Shown piece by piece: positions 47,078-60,499 of a stretch of 64,000 nucleotides of DNA. The notes beneath the pieces are model-generated. The model saw only the letters and a program-made list of their open reading frames with translations. It did no database searches and was not told where the DNA came from. The stretch covers positions 124,001 through 188,000 of the forward strand of contig SMMW01000627.1 of NCBI GenBank assembly GCA_004794655.1. The letters are read 5' to 3'. The first letter of the stretch is position 1. The number at the start of each line of letters is the position of its first letter. The translations under genes and the position numbers were made by a program. Origin of the DNA: Marisa cornuarietis. Taxonomy: Eukaryota; Mollusca; Gastropoda; Architaenioglossa; Ampullariidae.

Positions 47078-50000
47078 ATGACGATGAAGCTGTTGGTCAT
47101 ATTCATCCTTCTGGCTTGTGTAGGCGGCGGTACCTGCGGTACAGTCAGGTAAGACCTGGTCTCTGGTGACACTAACACCTCAGTGAGTTTATCGACAGAT
47201 ACCCTGTAAATATTTACGGGCAGGTACCCGTCTGTATTGACGATGGTCATCTTTCTTCACCGAATTTCCAACTCACTGGCAAGACTTTCGTATTTCACCT
47301 ACTTGCTCGTGCTTTTCTACAAATACCCTTGTTGAGAGATACCCGTATTTACAGACAACTGTGCATGTTGACGGACAGGTATCCATGAGTTGAAAATAAT
47401 TCGGTGGTCTTTAGTCCTCCTTTTGTTCTACCTTTTCTTTGTGTCTGTAGATAACAACATCAACAACACCAACAACTTCATGAACAAAAGTAGCTTAATA
47501 CTTCTTGCTATTGGCTTATACTGTCAGACTTACCGGGAACTGACGTGTTTATGTGTTCACTTGTGTTGTCTGACCTGCAACACTGTCACGGATGGACCGT
47601 GTATGAGACTCTACCTCACTGAGTGGTGCTCACGGCCAACAAGGGGGGAAGTGAGTGAGTGAGGGTCAGCAAATGATGGAGTGGTCGAAGGAGATGTAGT
47701 TTTTATTTTTCGAAACGGTCAGGGATGTAGGATAGTAAGAGTCGGCTGGACGAGGTGGAATTAGCTGTACCCCGGGGCCTTGTTTTGTGTCTCCTACCTC
47801 ACCAGGACGAGATAAAAATGTTCCTTTTATGTATATTGGGAAAATTCTGTTATATTAGTTTATACTGTGATTTATTGTCATGGCTGGGAATGATTAGGAG
47901 ACACGTGTGTTCTTTGCTGGGACTGATTAGTAACACAATGAATTGTAGACTGGGACTGATTAGTAACACAATGAATTGTAGACTGGGATTGACTAGTAAC
48001 ACAATGTATTGTAGACTGGGACTGACTAGTAACACAATGTATTGTAGACTGGGACTGACTAGTAACACAATGAATTGTAGACTGGGACTGATTAGTAACA
48101 CAATGAAATGTAGACTGGGACTGATTAGTAACACAATGAATTCTAGACTGGGACTGACTAGTAACACAATGAATTGTAGACTGGGACTGACTAGTAACAC
48201 AATGTATTGTAGACTGGGACTGACTAGTAACACAATGAATTGTAGACTGGGACTGATTAGTAACACAATGAAATGTAGACTGGGACTGATTAGTAACACA
48301 ATGAATTGTAGACTGGGACTGATTAGTAACACAATGAAATGTAGACTGGGACTGACTAGTAACACAATGAATTGTAGACTGGGACTGATTAGTAACACAA
48401 TGAAATGTAGACTGGGACTGATTAGTAACACAATGAATTGTAGACTGGGACTGACTAGTAACACAATGAATTGTAGACTGGGACTGACTAGTAACACAAT
48501 GTATTGTAGACTGGGACTGACTAGTAACACAATGAATTGTAGACTGGGACTGATTAGTAACACAATGAAATGTAGACTGGGACTGATTAGTAACACAATG
48601 TATTGTAGACTGGGACTGACTAGTAACACAATGTATTGTAGACTGGGACTGATTAGTAACACAATGAATTGTAGACTGGGACTGACTAGTAACACAATGT
48701 ATTGTAGACTGGGACTGACTAGTAACACAATGTATTGTAGACTGGGACTGATTAGTAACACAATGAATTGTAGACTGGGACTGACTAGTAACACAATGTA
48801 TTGTAGACTGGGACTGACTAGTAACACAATGTATTGTAGACTGGGACTGATGTAACGTTTTGTGTGAAGAGTGAACTTATAAATGGATGCGAGCGTGAGT
48901 GTACATCCACATGTAGAGAGCATGCTCTTAGCGCTTAAAATGGGGAAGAGACGTGGACAAGTAGATACAGAACACAGGGGACGAAAGAAAACGACAGTAC
49001 TGACGACGAAACAGATAACAAAAGGCATCAAGTAACAGGAACAGAGAAAAATAGTGATGGGTCAAGTAGCAAGAGGGAAGGGGGGGAAAGGACTAGCATT
49101 GTGGACTAGGAGTAGTGCTCAAGGAAGAGGTGCGTTTTCAGTGCAAATTTGAAAGATTCAATTGTAGGAAGGTGGCGGATATGGAAAGGAAGAGAGTTCC
49201 ATTGTTTTGCAGCACAGTAGCCAAAAGTAGGTCGGAATATGGAGTTCAGCCTAGTTGGTCCTGTCTCTCAGCTCAACATCTGGCTCATAGGAACTACCCC
49301 TTGGTAGACAATATGTTACTAAGTCACAGAGGAGGTTCTGCTGTCAACGTAAATTCTCTTCGATGACTCGCCACAGAGTCTATCCTCGACAGTCGAGACA
49401 CTGACGGTTTACAATATATCCTCTTGCTAAAACCCTACCAGACAACTTTCTCAGCTCGCTTGTCGCAGAATCAGTCTCTCAGAAATGGAGTCAGCAACGG
49501 TTTGCAGTAAATGTCTGCCGTCTCCGTGTAGCTCGCTGCTCTCTGATGTGTTACCTCAGAATCTTCTCTCAAAAGCCCGGTCACTAACGGTTTGCCGTCT
49601 GCCGTCCGTATAGCTCGGTTCTCTCTCAGTGGTTGATTCAGAATGCCCGGTATCGCTAGCCCCGCCTAACTACTCTTTCTCCTCCAATCAAGCCCCTAGC
49701 CGCTTGGTTGCCATGAGGATCGCCTGGCGACTCGATGGCTGTGCGGGATCCATGGCGACTGACTACATCCACTAACTTCTGTACAATTGTAGTCGGCATG
49801 GATCATCACGTTGAATAGTCCGTGGTGGCCACTATCACATCACACCATGATGCCTTCATTAAGATTTCATCTTTCTTTTCACAAACCAAGATCTCCCATT
49901 TCTTAGTGACGTCATGGTGTGACGCAATACGCAAGTCGACGTCACAGCTCACGAGACTATTCAGGAACGTGCCTCTGTTCCCCTCCCCAGGCCTTTGAAC

Positions 50001-52126
50001 ACTTACTAAAATGAATAATAATAATGATGATATAACATAAAGAAATGGTTTGAGCCGTGAAACGTTACAACTGATTAGTAACACAATGAATTGTAGGCTG
50101 GGACTGACTAGTAACACAGCTAAGTGACTTGTCCGGCCATTTTGAGTCTGTCTGTGTCTGTACAGTGTACTGTCAGACTGACTGGGTATGTGATGCTGTG
50201 TGACTGGTAGATTGTGTCATGCTGTGTGTGACTGGTAGATTGTGTGATGCTGTGTGACTGGTAGATTGTGTGATGCTGTGTGACTGGTAGATTGTGTGAT
50301 GTGGTGTGACTGGTAGATTGTGTGATGCTGTGTGTAACTGGTAGATTGTGTGATGCTGTGTGTGACTGGTAGATTGTGTCATGTTGTGTGACTGGTAGAT
50401 TGTGTCATGCTGTGTGACTGGTAGATTGTGTGATGCTGTGTGTGACTGGTAGATTGTGTCATGCTGTGTGACTGGTAGATTGTGTGATGCTGTGTGTGAC
50501 TGGTAGATTGTGTCATGCTGTGTGACTGGTAGATTGTGTGATGCTGTGTGACTGGTAGATTGTGTGATGCTGTGTGACTGGTAGATTGTGTGATGCTGTG
50601 TGTGACTGGTAGATTGTGTGATGCTGTGTGACTGGTAGATTGTGTGATGTGTGACTGGTAGATTGTGTCATGCTGTGTGTAACTGGTAGATTGTGTGATG
50701 CTGTGTGTGACTGGTAGATTGTGTGATGCTGTGTGACTGGTAGATTGTGTGATGCTGTGTGTGACTGGTAGATTGTGTCATGCTGTGTGTAACTGGTAGA
50801 TTGTGTGATGCTGTGTGTCACTGGTAGATTGTGTGATGCTGTGTGACTGGTTGATTGTGTGATGCTGTGTGACTGGTAGATTGTGTCATGTTGTGTGACT
50901 GGTAGATTGTGTGATGCTGTGTGTGACTGGTAGATTGTGTGATGCTGTGTGACTGGTAGATTGTGTGATGTGTGACTGGTAGATTGTGGCATGCTGTGTG
51001 TAACTGGTAGATTTTGTGATGCTGTGTGTGACTGGTAGATTGTGTGATGCTATGTAACTGGTAGATTGTGTCATGCTGTGTGTGACTGGTAGATTGTGTC
51101 ATGCTGTGTGTGACTGGTAGATTGTGTCATGCTGTGTGTAACTGGTAGATTGTGTGATGCTGTGTGTGACTGGTAGATTGTGTGATGCTGTGTGACTGGT
51201 TGATTGTGTGATGCTGTGTGACTGGTAGATTGTGTCATGTTGTGTGACTGGTAGATTGTGTCATGATGTGTGTGACTGGTAGATTGTGTGATGCTGTGTG
51301 ACTGGTAGATTGTGTGATGTGTGACTGGTAGATTGTGTGATGCTGTGTGTGACTGGTAGATTGTGTGATGCTGTGTGACTGGTAGATTGTGTGATGCTGT
51401 GTGTGACTGGTAGATTGTGTGATGCTGTGTGTAACTGGTAGATTGTGTGATGCTGTGTGTGACTGGTAGATTGTGTGATGCTGTGTGACTGGTAGATTGT
51501 GTGATGCTGTGTGACTGGTAGATTGTGTCATGTTGTGTGACTGGTAGATTGTGTCATGATGTGTGTTACTGGTAGATTGTGTGATGTTGTGTGTGACTGG
51601 TAGATTGTGTGATGTTGTGTCACTGGTAGATTGTGTGATGTTGTGTCACTGGTAGATTGTGTCATGTTGTGTGACTGGTAGATTGTGTCATGCTGTGTGA
51701 CTGGTAGATTGTGTCATGCTGTGTGACTGGTAGATTGTGTGATGACATGTGTGACTGGTAGATTGTGTCATGCTGTGTGACTGGTAGATTGTGTGATGAC
51801 ATGTGTGACTGGTAGATTGTGTGATGTTGTGTGACTGGTAGATTGTGTGATGACATGTGTGACTACTAAGTGCGGCCCTGTTTCAGCTGCTCCTACTACT
51901 GCACGAGGTCCGAGCGCTACACTACGAGCTGTGGGTGGTTTGGTTGGTCTCGCTGCACCCGATACAGGTACGAACAGAGCGGGTATCCTCTGTGGGTACC
52001 CCTTGTCACTGGCAGGACCGCACTGTGGGTACCCCTGTCATTGGCAGGACCGCACTGTGGGTACACCTGTCACTGGCAGGGCCCGGGACTTGATATCTTT
52101 CTCTGTCATACTTCCTCTGAGTGCCT

Positions 52127-52178
<52 letters not shown>

Positions 52179-55100
52179 TCTCCTTGTTATGACGACCAGA
52201 AATATGTTGCTGTGATAAGCAATAAGATATCTAATACAGTAGTAACAGTTACTGTAAACATCGCCAGTGTGTTATCTAGATGACTAGTACAGTAGTAACA
52301 GTTATTGTAAACATCGCCAGTGTGTTGTCAAGATGACTAATAATGTAGTAACAGTAATAGCTACTGTACACATCGCCAGTTTGTTGTCAAGATGACAATC
52401 ATAGCTAACACTCTCACAAAGCACACAATCAATGCAACTTCAAGACAATCGTGTTGACTTTCTTGTTAAGCTGAGTTTCTGTTTTCAGGGCTGTAGGTGC
52501 TACATGCTACAGAACAGGCGGTAAGTGTTGATGTTGTCAGTGAACTAAAAGGAGGCGCAGAAGGTTTATTTATTAACTCGGTTTAATCTTTCGTCCTTCA
52601 CCTCTAAGTAAATGTGATTTGTTGTCAACTGCTAATAATCGACAGAGCCTTGAAATGATGAACCACGTGCGTAACCATTTCGCCCAGGGAAGCCAAGCTT
52701 GTAGTCAGAATTTAAGCGTTTGTAGTCTGATGACACTGAGACCCAGCTACCCCGGGTATCTAGACAAGACCCGATCCCGCCGGTGCAGTTTCATTCTCAG
52801 TGACTAGCCTTTGTGCGCTGAAGTACCCGACTTGAGTACACGAACAGTTCCTTGAATGCCACATGAGGCTTGTAAATGAAAGCTTCTGTTCTGGACGTCT
52901 TGGGTGCAGCAAAAACCCTAATGTAGATATAGAAGGTAGATATAGAAGGTAGATATAGAAGGTAGATATCGAAGGTAGATATAAAAGGTAGTAGATATAG
53001 AAGGTAGATATAGAAGGTAGATATCGAAGGTAGATATAAAAGGTAGTAGATATAGAAGGTAGATATAGAAGGTAGATATAGAAGGTAGATATAAAAGGTA
53101 GTAGATATAGAAGGTAGATATAGAAGGTAGTAGATATAGAAGGTAGTAGATATAGAAGGATATAGAAGGTAGCTGAATGGCGCTGCAGCCTAACAATAAC
53201 ATTATAATATGATGGTAGTGCACCACGTTCTCAATGACTAACATTTTGTGAGACTTGATCTTCTAGTGCTTGTACTACACAACCTGAGAGATAAACATTT
53301 ATATGTCTGACATATATATATATACACACACACAGAAACAAAATACTCAAGCAGATACCTCATACCCACCAACCAATAGAACACGATAGTTCTAAAAATA
53401 AATGCATGTCTGATGTATACACTGGAAACAGGTGAGTGACATGATGGCGATATGCCAGTTCTTATTCTCCTCACTGTCTTTTCACAATTGTTTTAGTCAA
53501 CGGCGAGTGGTCCAGCTGGTCGACCTCCGGCATCCAAACTTGTTCTGTGTCCTGTGGCCCGGGGACGCGCCTGCGGACCTACGTGCGGTCCTGTAACAAC
53601 CCCGCCCCTAGCAACTGTGGCGCCACCTGTCCCGGCAGTAACACCAGGAGTGAATACGAGACCTGCAATAACGGCTGTTGTCCGGGTATGATTACGGGTG
53701 TTGTCCTGGTACAATAATAGGTGACACGATTTCATTATGACTGCCGCCTGGTTAGGATTTTGGATGTTGTTTAGGTATACTCAGTGTATTACGGGTATTG
53801 TCTGGGTATAATTACGGGTGTTGTCTGGGTAATATAACCGTGTTATTGACCAGATGATGAGAGAGAGAGAGAGGTAGCAAACTAACAAATAAAATTAAAG
53901 GAAGAAGCGCAGTCACAAAAAAAACAACAAAACGAAACAAAAATAAAAGGTTGGTGGGAGAGGGTAGAGAAACGAAGATAAGAGACAGGAAGACAGACTG
54001 ACCTTTGATCTTTACGGCACCAAAATATTCGTTAAAATACCTGCATTGGTAAGTAAGGGTGTAACAGTGTCCTGTTCTAAACAATACAGGTGTAACAGTA
54101 TCCTGTTGTAAACAATAGAGGGTGTAAGTGTCCTGTTAGTGAATAATACAGGTTGTAACAGTGTCTTGTTCGAAACAATAGAGGGTGTAACATTGTCTTG
54201 TTAGTGAACAATACAGGGTGTGACAGTGTCCTGTTGTAAACAGTGTAGGGTGTAACATTGTCTTGTTAGTGAACAATACAGGGTGTAACAGTGTCCTGTT
54301 GTAAACAGTGTAGGGTGTAACATTGTCTTGTTAGTGAACAATACAGGGTGTGACAGTGTCCTGTTGTAAACAGTGTAGGGTGTAACATTGTCTTGTTAGT
54401 GAACAATACAGGGTGTGACAGTGTCCTGTTGTAAACAGTGTAGGGTGTAACATTGTCTTGTTAGTGAACAATACAGGGTGTGACAGTGTCCTGTTGTAAA
54501 CAATACAGGGTGTAACATTGTCTTGTTAGTGAACAATACAGGGTGTAACAGTGTCCTGTTGTAAACAATACAGGGTGTAACAGTGTCTTGTTGTAAACAA
54601 TGTAGGGTGTAACAGTGTCCTGTTGTAAAGACATAGACATGGAGAAGAACTTTGTGATAATAATAGGTGGAACTACCTGTAGGTGCCTTGAACCCTGACG
54701 CCATCTACTGGTGTTCCATAGTAAGGTGGGGGTCATGTAGCATGGAGTGACTATTGTACACAGCGGTGTTGTTCAAGGCAGACATCTGACCCCGCAGGCT
54801 GCCACTCGAATAGCGACAAAGCCCCATCCCGGGTGACTGAGTCTGGTGAATAGTGTTTGCCTCGCCAGACAGGCGATGATGTTTATGGTACTCTTATCTT
54901 GCCAGAATGTTTTCCCCCAAACAGCGCCAACACATGTCACGTGGTACATGGAAAACACTGGCATGGGTTAAGGTTATGATTTTATTAAAGACAGCTGTTT
55001 GTGAGAGTTGAACTGTCAACAAAACAGTCTGTTTATCGACACGGATGAGTTTTATTTTCTTGTTATGGGACACAAAGAGAATGTGTTTACAAGGCAGCAG

Positions 55101-57345
55101 ATGCTGCACCCCATGGAGATAATAAAATTTTAAGGCTGAGATCAGAGACCTTCTCAAGACTGTGCACTCAATGCCAACCTTACAAGACCTTGGCCATGAA
55201 CTGAAAACGTTTAACCGAGACGATTCTCTCAACGCCGATGGTTCATCACATCAAAGGTGTTGACTCTGCCCCAGGTGACAGGTGTAAACATGCGGGACAT
55301 TTCTTGTGTTAGTGATCAAGAAAATGTGGGTAAAAGTGTTACTGTAGGACAACAGGAGAGGAATGTTTGCTGTGAACTGGTTGTGATTTCTATCACGAAT
55401 GGTCCTGCCCTCGATTTAGTTGCAATGCACTAGTTTATTTTAAATTCTAAGAAGTGAAAGTGAGGCAGACTTACAGGAGACAATGGGTAAAGACCTGAGC
55501 ACAATGTACCGCGCAGTCCAACTTTATTTGTCCCACGCAGCAATCAGACAAAAGCAGAAACAGGAGAAAGGGTGGACAGTTGAGTGAGTGGTTACACCCC
55601 GCTCTCACCAGACCTCTGGCTAATGTCAGTGACCTAGGAACAGGTGGAGGAGAGGGAAGCCACATCCTCATGTGAACGTCGTTCACTGTCATCATGAAGT
55701 TTCCCACACAAAGCCTAGCATCTTCCTACTCCCAGAATGTTGTTCATTACTAAATAATTAACTTTTACGAGGCCCAAAAGGTTTGCCCTTAAAGTTAGCA
55801 TAAATTCTCATATAAAGGGTGCATTAGTGTGTGATTCTCATTCATCCATCTGTAGGTAAGAGGAGAACAAGGCCTTACCTTGATTAGATGAGGTCACATG
55901 TTCATTCACAGGCACGGGATGCACGTGTGCCAGACACAAGGGTCAAATCCCACTACTCACTCGTCCATAGATGTTTCACCTTCCCGCACTTAGTGACTGC
56001 ACGGGTCTAGACCTCGAGAATGTTTTTGTTTTTAAGCCAGTGTACCCGTTTGTTGTAGTACAGACCTCCCCTTCTACAACACCCAGCATCTTAAAGTCGG
56101 GTGTGACCCGGACTGGTCCGTGAGAAATGTGTGTATACAGACACACTCATACATAACATATGTAGAACTATTATGTATGTATAAATGTGCGTGTTTGTCT
56201 TTGTTATCAGCTTCCCGTGTTTGTTATGTCGACTGACTTACATTGTGATTGTCTCGTTTGTCCCATCGTCTGCTCCATCCGGGGCTTTGGTTCATCCGTG
56301 TTTCTATTTCTGCCTCAACCAGTCAACGGTGGCTGGTCCAGCTGGCAGCAGCGGTCTGTCAGCAGCTGCCCCGTGACGTGCGGGGACGGTACACAGAGTG
56401 TAACGTACCAACGCAGCTGCAACAACCCGTCACCGTCGTGTGGTGGCGCCACATGCGCTGGGAGCAGCACCAACGTCGTGCAGCAGACGTGCAGCACCCA
56501 GAACTGTCCTGGTGAGCTCTCACCTGTGTAGTCTTGCCTGGTGTGGTGGGACTGGTAACGTGGTGTTTTGGTGGTGTGGTATACTTACCTGAGACCACAG
56601 TCTCTTACTTACGTGACGTGCTGTTGGTTGTGCGCTATTTATAGTCAACTGTAGAGTGAGGTTTGAGACTGAGACTTTCTGTGTCCAGTCGATGGCGGCT
56701 GGTCCTCGTGGTCTGTACAACAAAACGGTAGTTGCTCAGTGACGTGTGGAGGAGGAACGTTGAGCGTCACGTACGAACGTAAATGCAACAACCCCGAGCC
56801 TCAATATGGCGGCCAGAACTGCACTGGTGACGTCACCAAAGTAGAAACCGCCTCCTGCAACCCGCAGCCATGTCCAGGTAAGAGACATGCAGGTAATTAT
56901 TTTCAATTAGCTTTGTAGCCGCATTTCTGGAGTTGACTGGTTATTATTTATCCTGTCGTTAATAGAATTACAAGGTTACAGTTACTGAGGTCTCGAGGCT
57001 GTAGTTAATGTGTAGTCTGTAACAGGCTGTAATGATTGAGATCACTAGATTACAGTAACTGTCGTGCACACACAGATGAGTCAATGATTGCCATCATTTC
57101 AGTCGACGGCGGTTGGTCCTCGTGGAGCCTGGAGACCAACAGCAGTTGCTCTGTGACGTGTGGAGGAGGCGAGATGAACGTCACGTACAGACGTTACTGT
57201 GATGACCCCGCCCCTCAGTATGGCGGAAGTGACTGTACAGGAAATGACACCCGAGTAGACATCGTACCCTGCAACACACAGCCTTGTCCCAGTAAGACTC
57301 TGATATCTCTATGCTCTCTAGGAGTGTGAATATGCGCTATAAAAA

Positions 57346-57414
<69 letters not shown>

Positions 57415-60400
57415 GATCTGTTGACTGTATCGCTGATGTCTTCTTGACTTTATGTACATCAGCATACATGTGAGTAGTCAGAATAGTGGCACCTTGTCAT
57501 GCGACTGTCAAGTACTTGTGTAATTATTTGTGTTTTCTACATCTCAGCACGTCACATCCCCATGGAATAAGCATTTATTATACATTTTTAAAGAAAAAAA
57601 GTTGTTTTGTTGTAAGTAATTTCCATAAAAAAACATGTTTACGAGGAAAATGTTTGAGTGTACTAAGCCACCTACTCACAGCACTCGATTCTTTTTCTGT
57701 TATCAGTTGACGGCGGTTGGTCCCCCTGGTACCTGGACAACAACGGAAGTTGTTCTGTGCCGTGTGGTGGAGGGGAACAGAACCTGACTTACACCCGTTT
57801 CTGTGATGATCCCGCCCCTCAGTACGGGGGAGATAACTGTGTGGGTGATAATATCAGAGTGGACACTGTAGAATGCAACACAGAGCCTTGTCCAGGTAAA
57901 AACATTTTTGATAACCTACTGTGCTCGATATTTCTGATATTTGAACGCACGATAAAACACGGGCAAGGCAATTTTCATTACTTTTTATTGCAAAGTTCAA
58001 CTTTTCTCTTTTCCAAAGACATAAAGGTTTCTTGGTCTAATGTTGATCTCAGAGCAGTAATAATAAAGCACAAACTTCACCATTGTCGTCTTCGCAGTCT
58101 TCAGTTATAAGCCAGTCATTGTAATGTTATATTTTTATTTTGAACTAAGAAAGTTAAGCTCGACAAACACAATATTTACTAAATGCTTTAAGATAATAGT
58201 TTGTACAGAAAGTTCTTACTTTTCACACATTTTACATGTAAAGGTTCATGGATTCATTTATCCAACAGATTTATAGATGAATTTATTCAACAGTTTGGTA
58301 AATTAGTTTACCCGATAGATTAATAGATTCATATCGCCATTTGTCTATCAAAATACCTGCATACATTTACACGTCTATGGTAGTCACGTGTACACATGGT
58401 ACCCACCGACATTAGTAATAACATCTACTCACTCACATATACGTGTACATATCAGTAATAACATCTACTCACTGACATACATGTGTACTCATCAGTAATA
58501 ACATCTACTCACTCACATACATGTGTACATTTCAGTAATAACATCTACTCACTCACATAATGTGTACATATCAGTAATAACATCTACTCACTCATACATA
58601 TTTACACATCGTTAATAACATCTACTCACTCACATACATGTGTACATTTCAGTAATAACATCTACTCACTCATACATATTTACACATCGTTAATAACATC
58701 TACTCACTCATACATATTTACACATCAGTAATAACTTCTACTCACAATACAATAAGTAATAACATCAACTCACTCATACATGTGTACACATCAGTAATAA
58801 CATCTACTCACATACATGTGTACACATCAGTAATAGCATCTACTCATTCACATACATGTGTACATATCAGTAATAACATCTACTCACATACATGTGTACA
58901 TATCAGTAATAACATCTACTCACTCACATACATGTGTACATATCAGTAATAACATCAACTCACTCATACATTATTTGTGTTTTCTACATCTCAGCACGTC
59001 ACATCCCCATGGAATAAGCATTTATTATACATTTTTAAAGACAAAAAAGTTGTTTTGTTGTAAGTAATTTCCATAAAAAAACATGTTTACGAGGAAAATG
59101 TTTGAGTGTACTAAGCCACCTACTCACAGCACTCGATTCTTTTTCTGTTATCAGTTGACGGCGGTTGGTCCCCCTGGTACCTGGACAACAACGGAAGTTG
59201 TTCTGTGCCGTGTGGTGGAGGGGAACAGAACCTGACTTACACCCGTTTCTGTGATGATCCCGCCCCTCAGTACGGGGGAGATAACTGTGTGGGTGATAAT
59301 ATCAGAGTGGACATTGTAGAATGCAACACAGAGCCTTGTCCAGGTAAAAACATTTTTGATAACCTACTGTGCTCGATATTTCTGATATTTGAACGCACGA
59401 TAAAACACTGAATGCTGTATGATATTATTTTTTGCAGAATGGTCTTTCTTTTTGAGACACATTTTACACCAATAGGTCCATAGAATCATATGTGCGTCAA
59501 GTTTATAGATTGATATGTCCAGCAGGTTTGTAGATGGATTATTCAGGAGTTTTATAGATTAGTTTATCCAATGGACGTATAGATTCATATTTCAAGTCAT
59601 CTATGTAAACACTTGCATACATCCTCACACATCTATGGGAGTGACGTGTACACATGGTACATTACCCCCCCCCCCGAATCTGTCTGAAAGGTCTTTACAT
59701 TTCTATCTTATCTCTTAGCTTTTCACAAATATTTGACTGCTGGGTAGGAAATAACAAGAAGCTCAAGCACGCGGGGCGTTCACAAGTTTTTCTCTCCAAC
59801 CCCCGTACACTCACCTTACACATATACCCACTCACATACATGTGTACACACATCAGTTGATAACTACGATATTTCAGTCGATGGCGGCTGGTCCTGGAGC
59901 GAAGTGAAGAACAATGGCAGTTGTTCTGTGACGTGTGGAGGAGGCGAGATGAACGTCACACAAAGTGGTCTAGATATCTATGTACTATCTCAGTTTTTAT
60001 TATTGACAACTTTGGCTGCTGTGCAACAAATCACAGTTGTATAACATGCAATCATTAATAGCTACCCGTGCTCAAGCAGACACCCGCCCTCTCCTATACA
60101 CATACCCACTTACCAACTCCTATAGCATAACTAGTCATACGCTCCTATGTACATGCCCACAATCTCATATACACATACCCACTCACACCATCTAGTGTAT
60201 TTACCCACCACCAGTCCACCACGCTCCTTCACACATACCCACTCACACCCTCCAATATATTTACCAACCACCAGTCCACCACGCTCCTTCACACATACCT
60301 TCTCACACCCTCATACACACGCTGGCCTACACTTGAACTTCAAGACATTGGTTATACCGATCATAGGGCAACTTCAAAGGAAAGTCCTGTGCTGGTGGGG

Positions 60401-60465
60401 GGTGGGTGAAGGGAATGAGTGTAAATAATGATAAGAACACTGACACTGTTTTTGAGATCAGCATC

Positions 60466-60499
<34 letters not shown>

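Larger units (their letters stand above)
47905..50118. repeat. 33-bp minisatellite, about 28 copies, split by a solo LTR
   Basis: Unit GTAGACTGGGACTGATTAGT plus AACACAATGAATT, with GATT/GACT and AAT/AAA/TAT variants in a semi-regular order. The main block is 47905-48850. A last pair of units at 50070-50118 lies beyond the LTR inserted at 48851. The unit is 11 codons, so frames of 366 (plus) and 393 (minus) codons stay open as artefacts. Confidence 0.95.
47149..51886. other. Intron 1 of the TSP1 gene
   Basis: This 4.7-kb intron is more than half repeat: the 33-bp minisatellite, the solo LTR with its nested LINE piece, and the 26/28-bp minisatellite, listed separately. The rest (47149-47900) has no recognised exon. 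Confidence 0.75.

Noticed and set aside
47755..49031. Frames of 366 (plus) and 393 (minus) codons
   Set aside because: Produced by the 33-bp minisatellite; peptides repeat an 11-residue unit on both strands.
50173..51856. Ser/His/Gln/Thr-rich minus frames
   Set aside because: 26/28-bp minisatellite; several frames overlap and none has family features.
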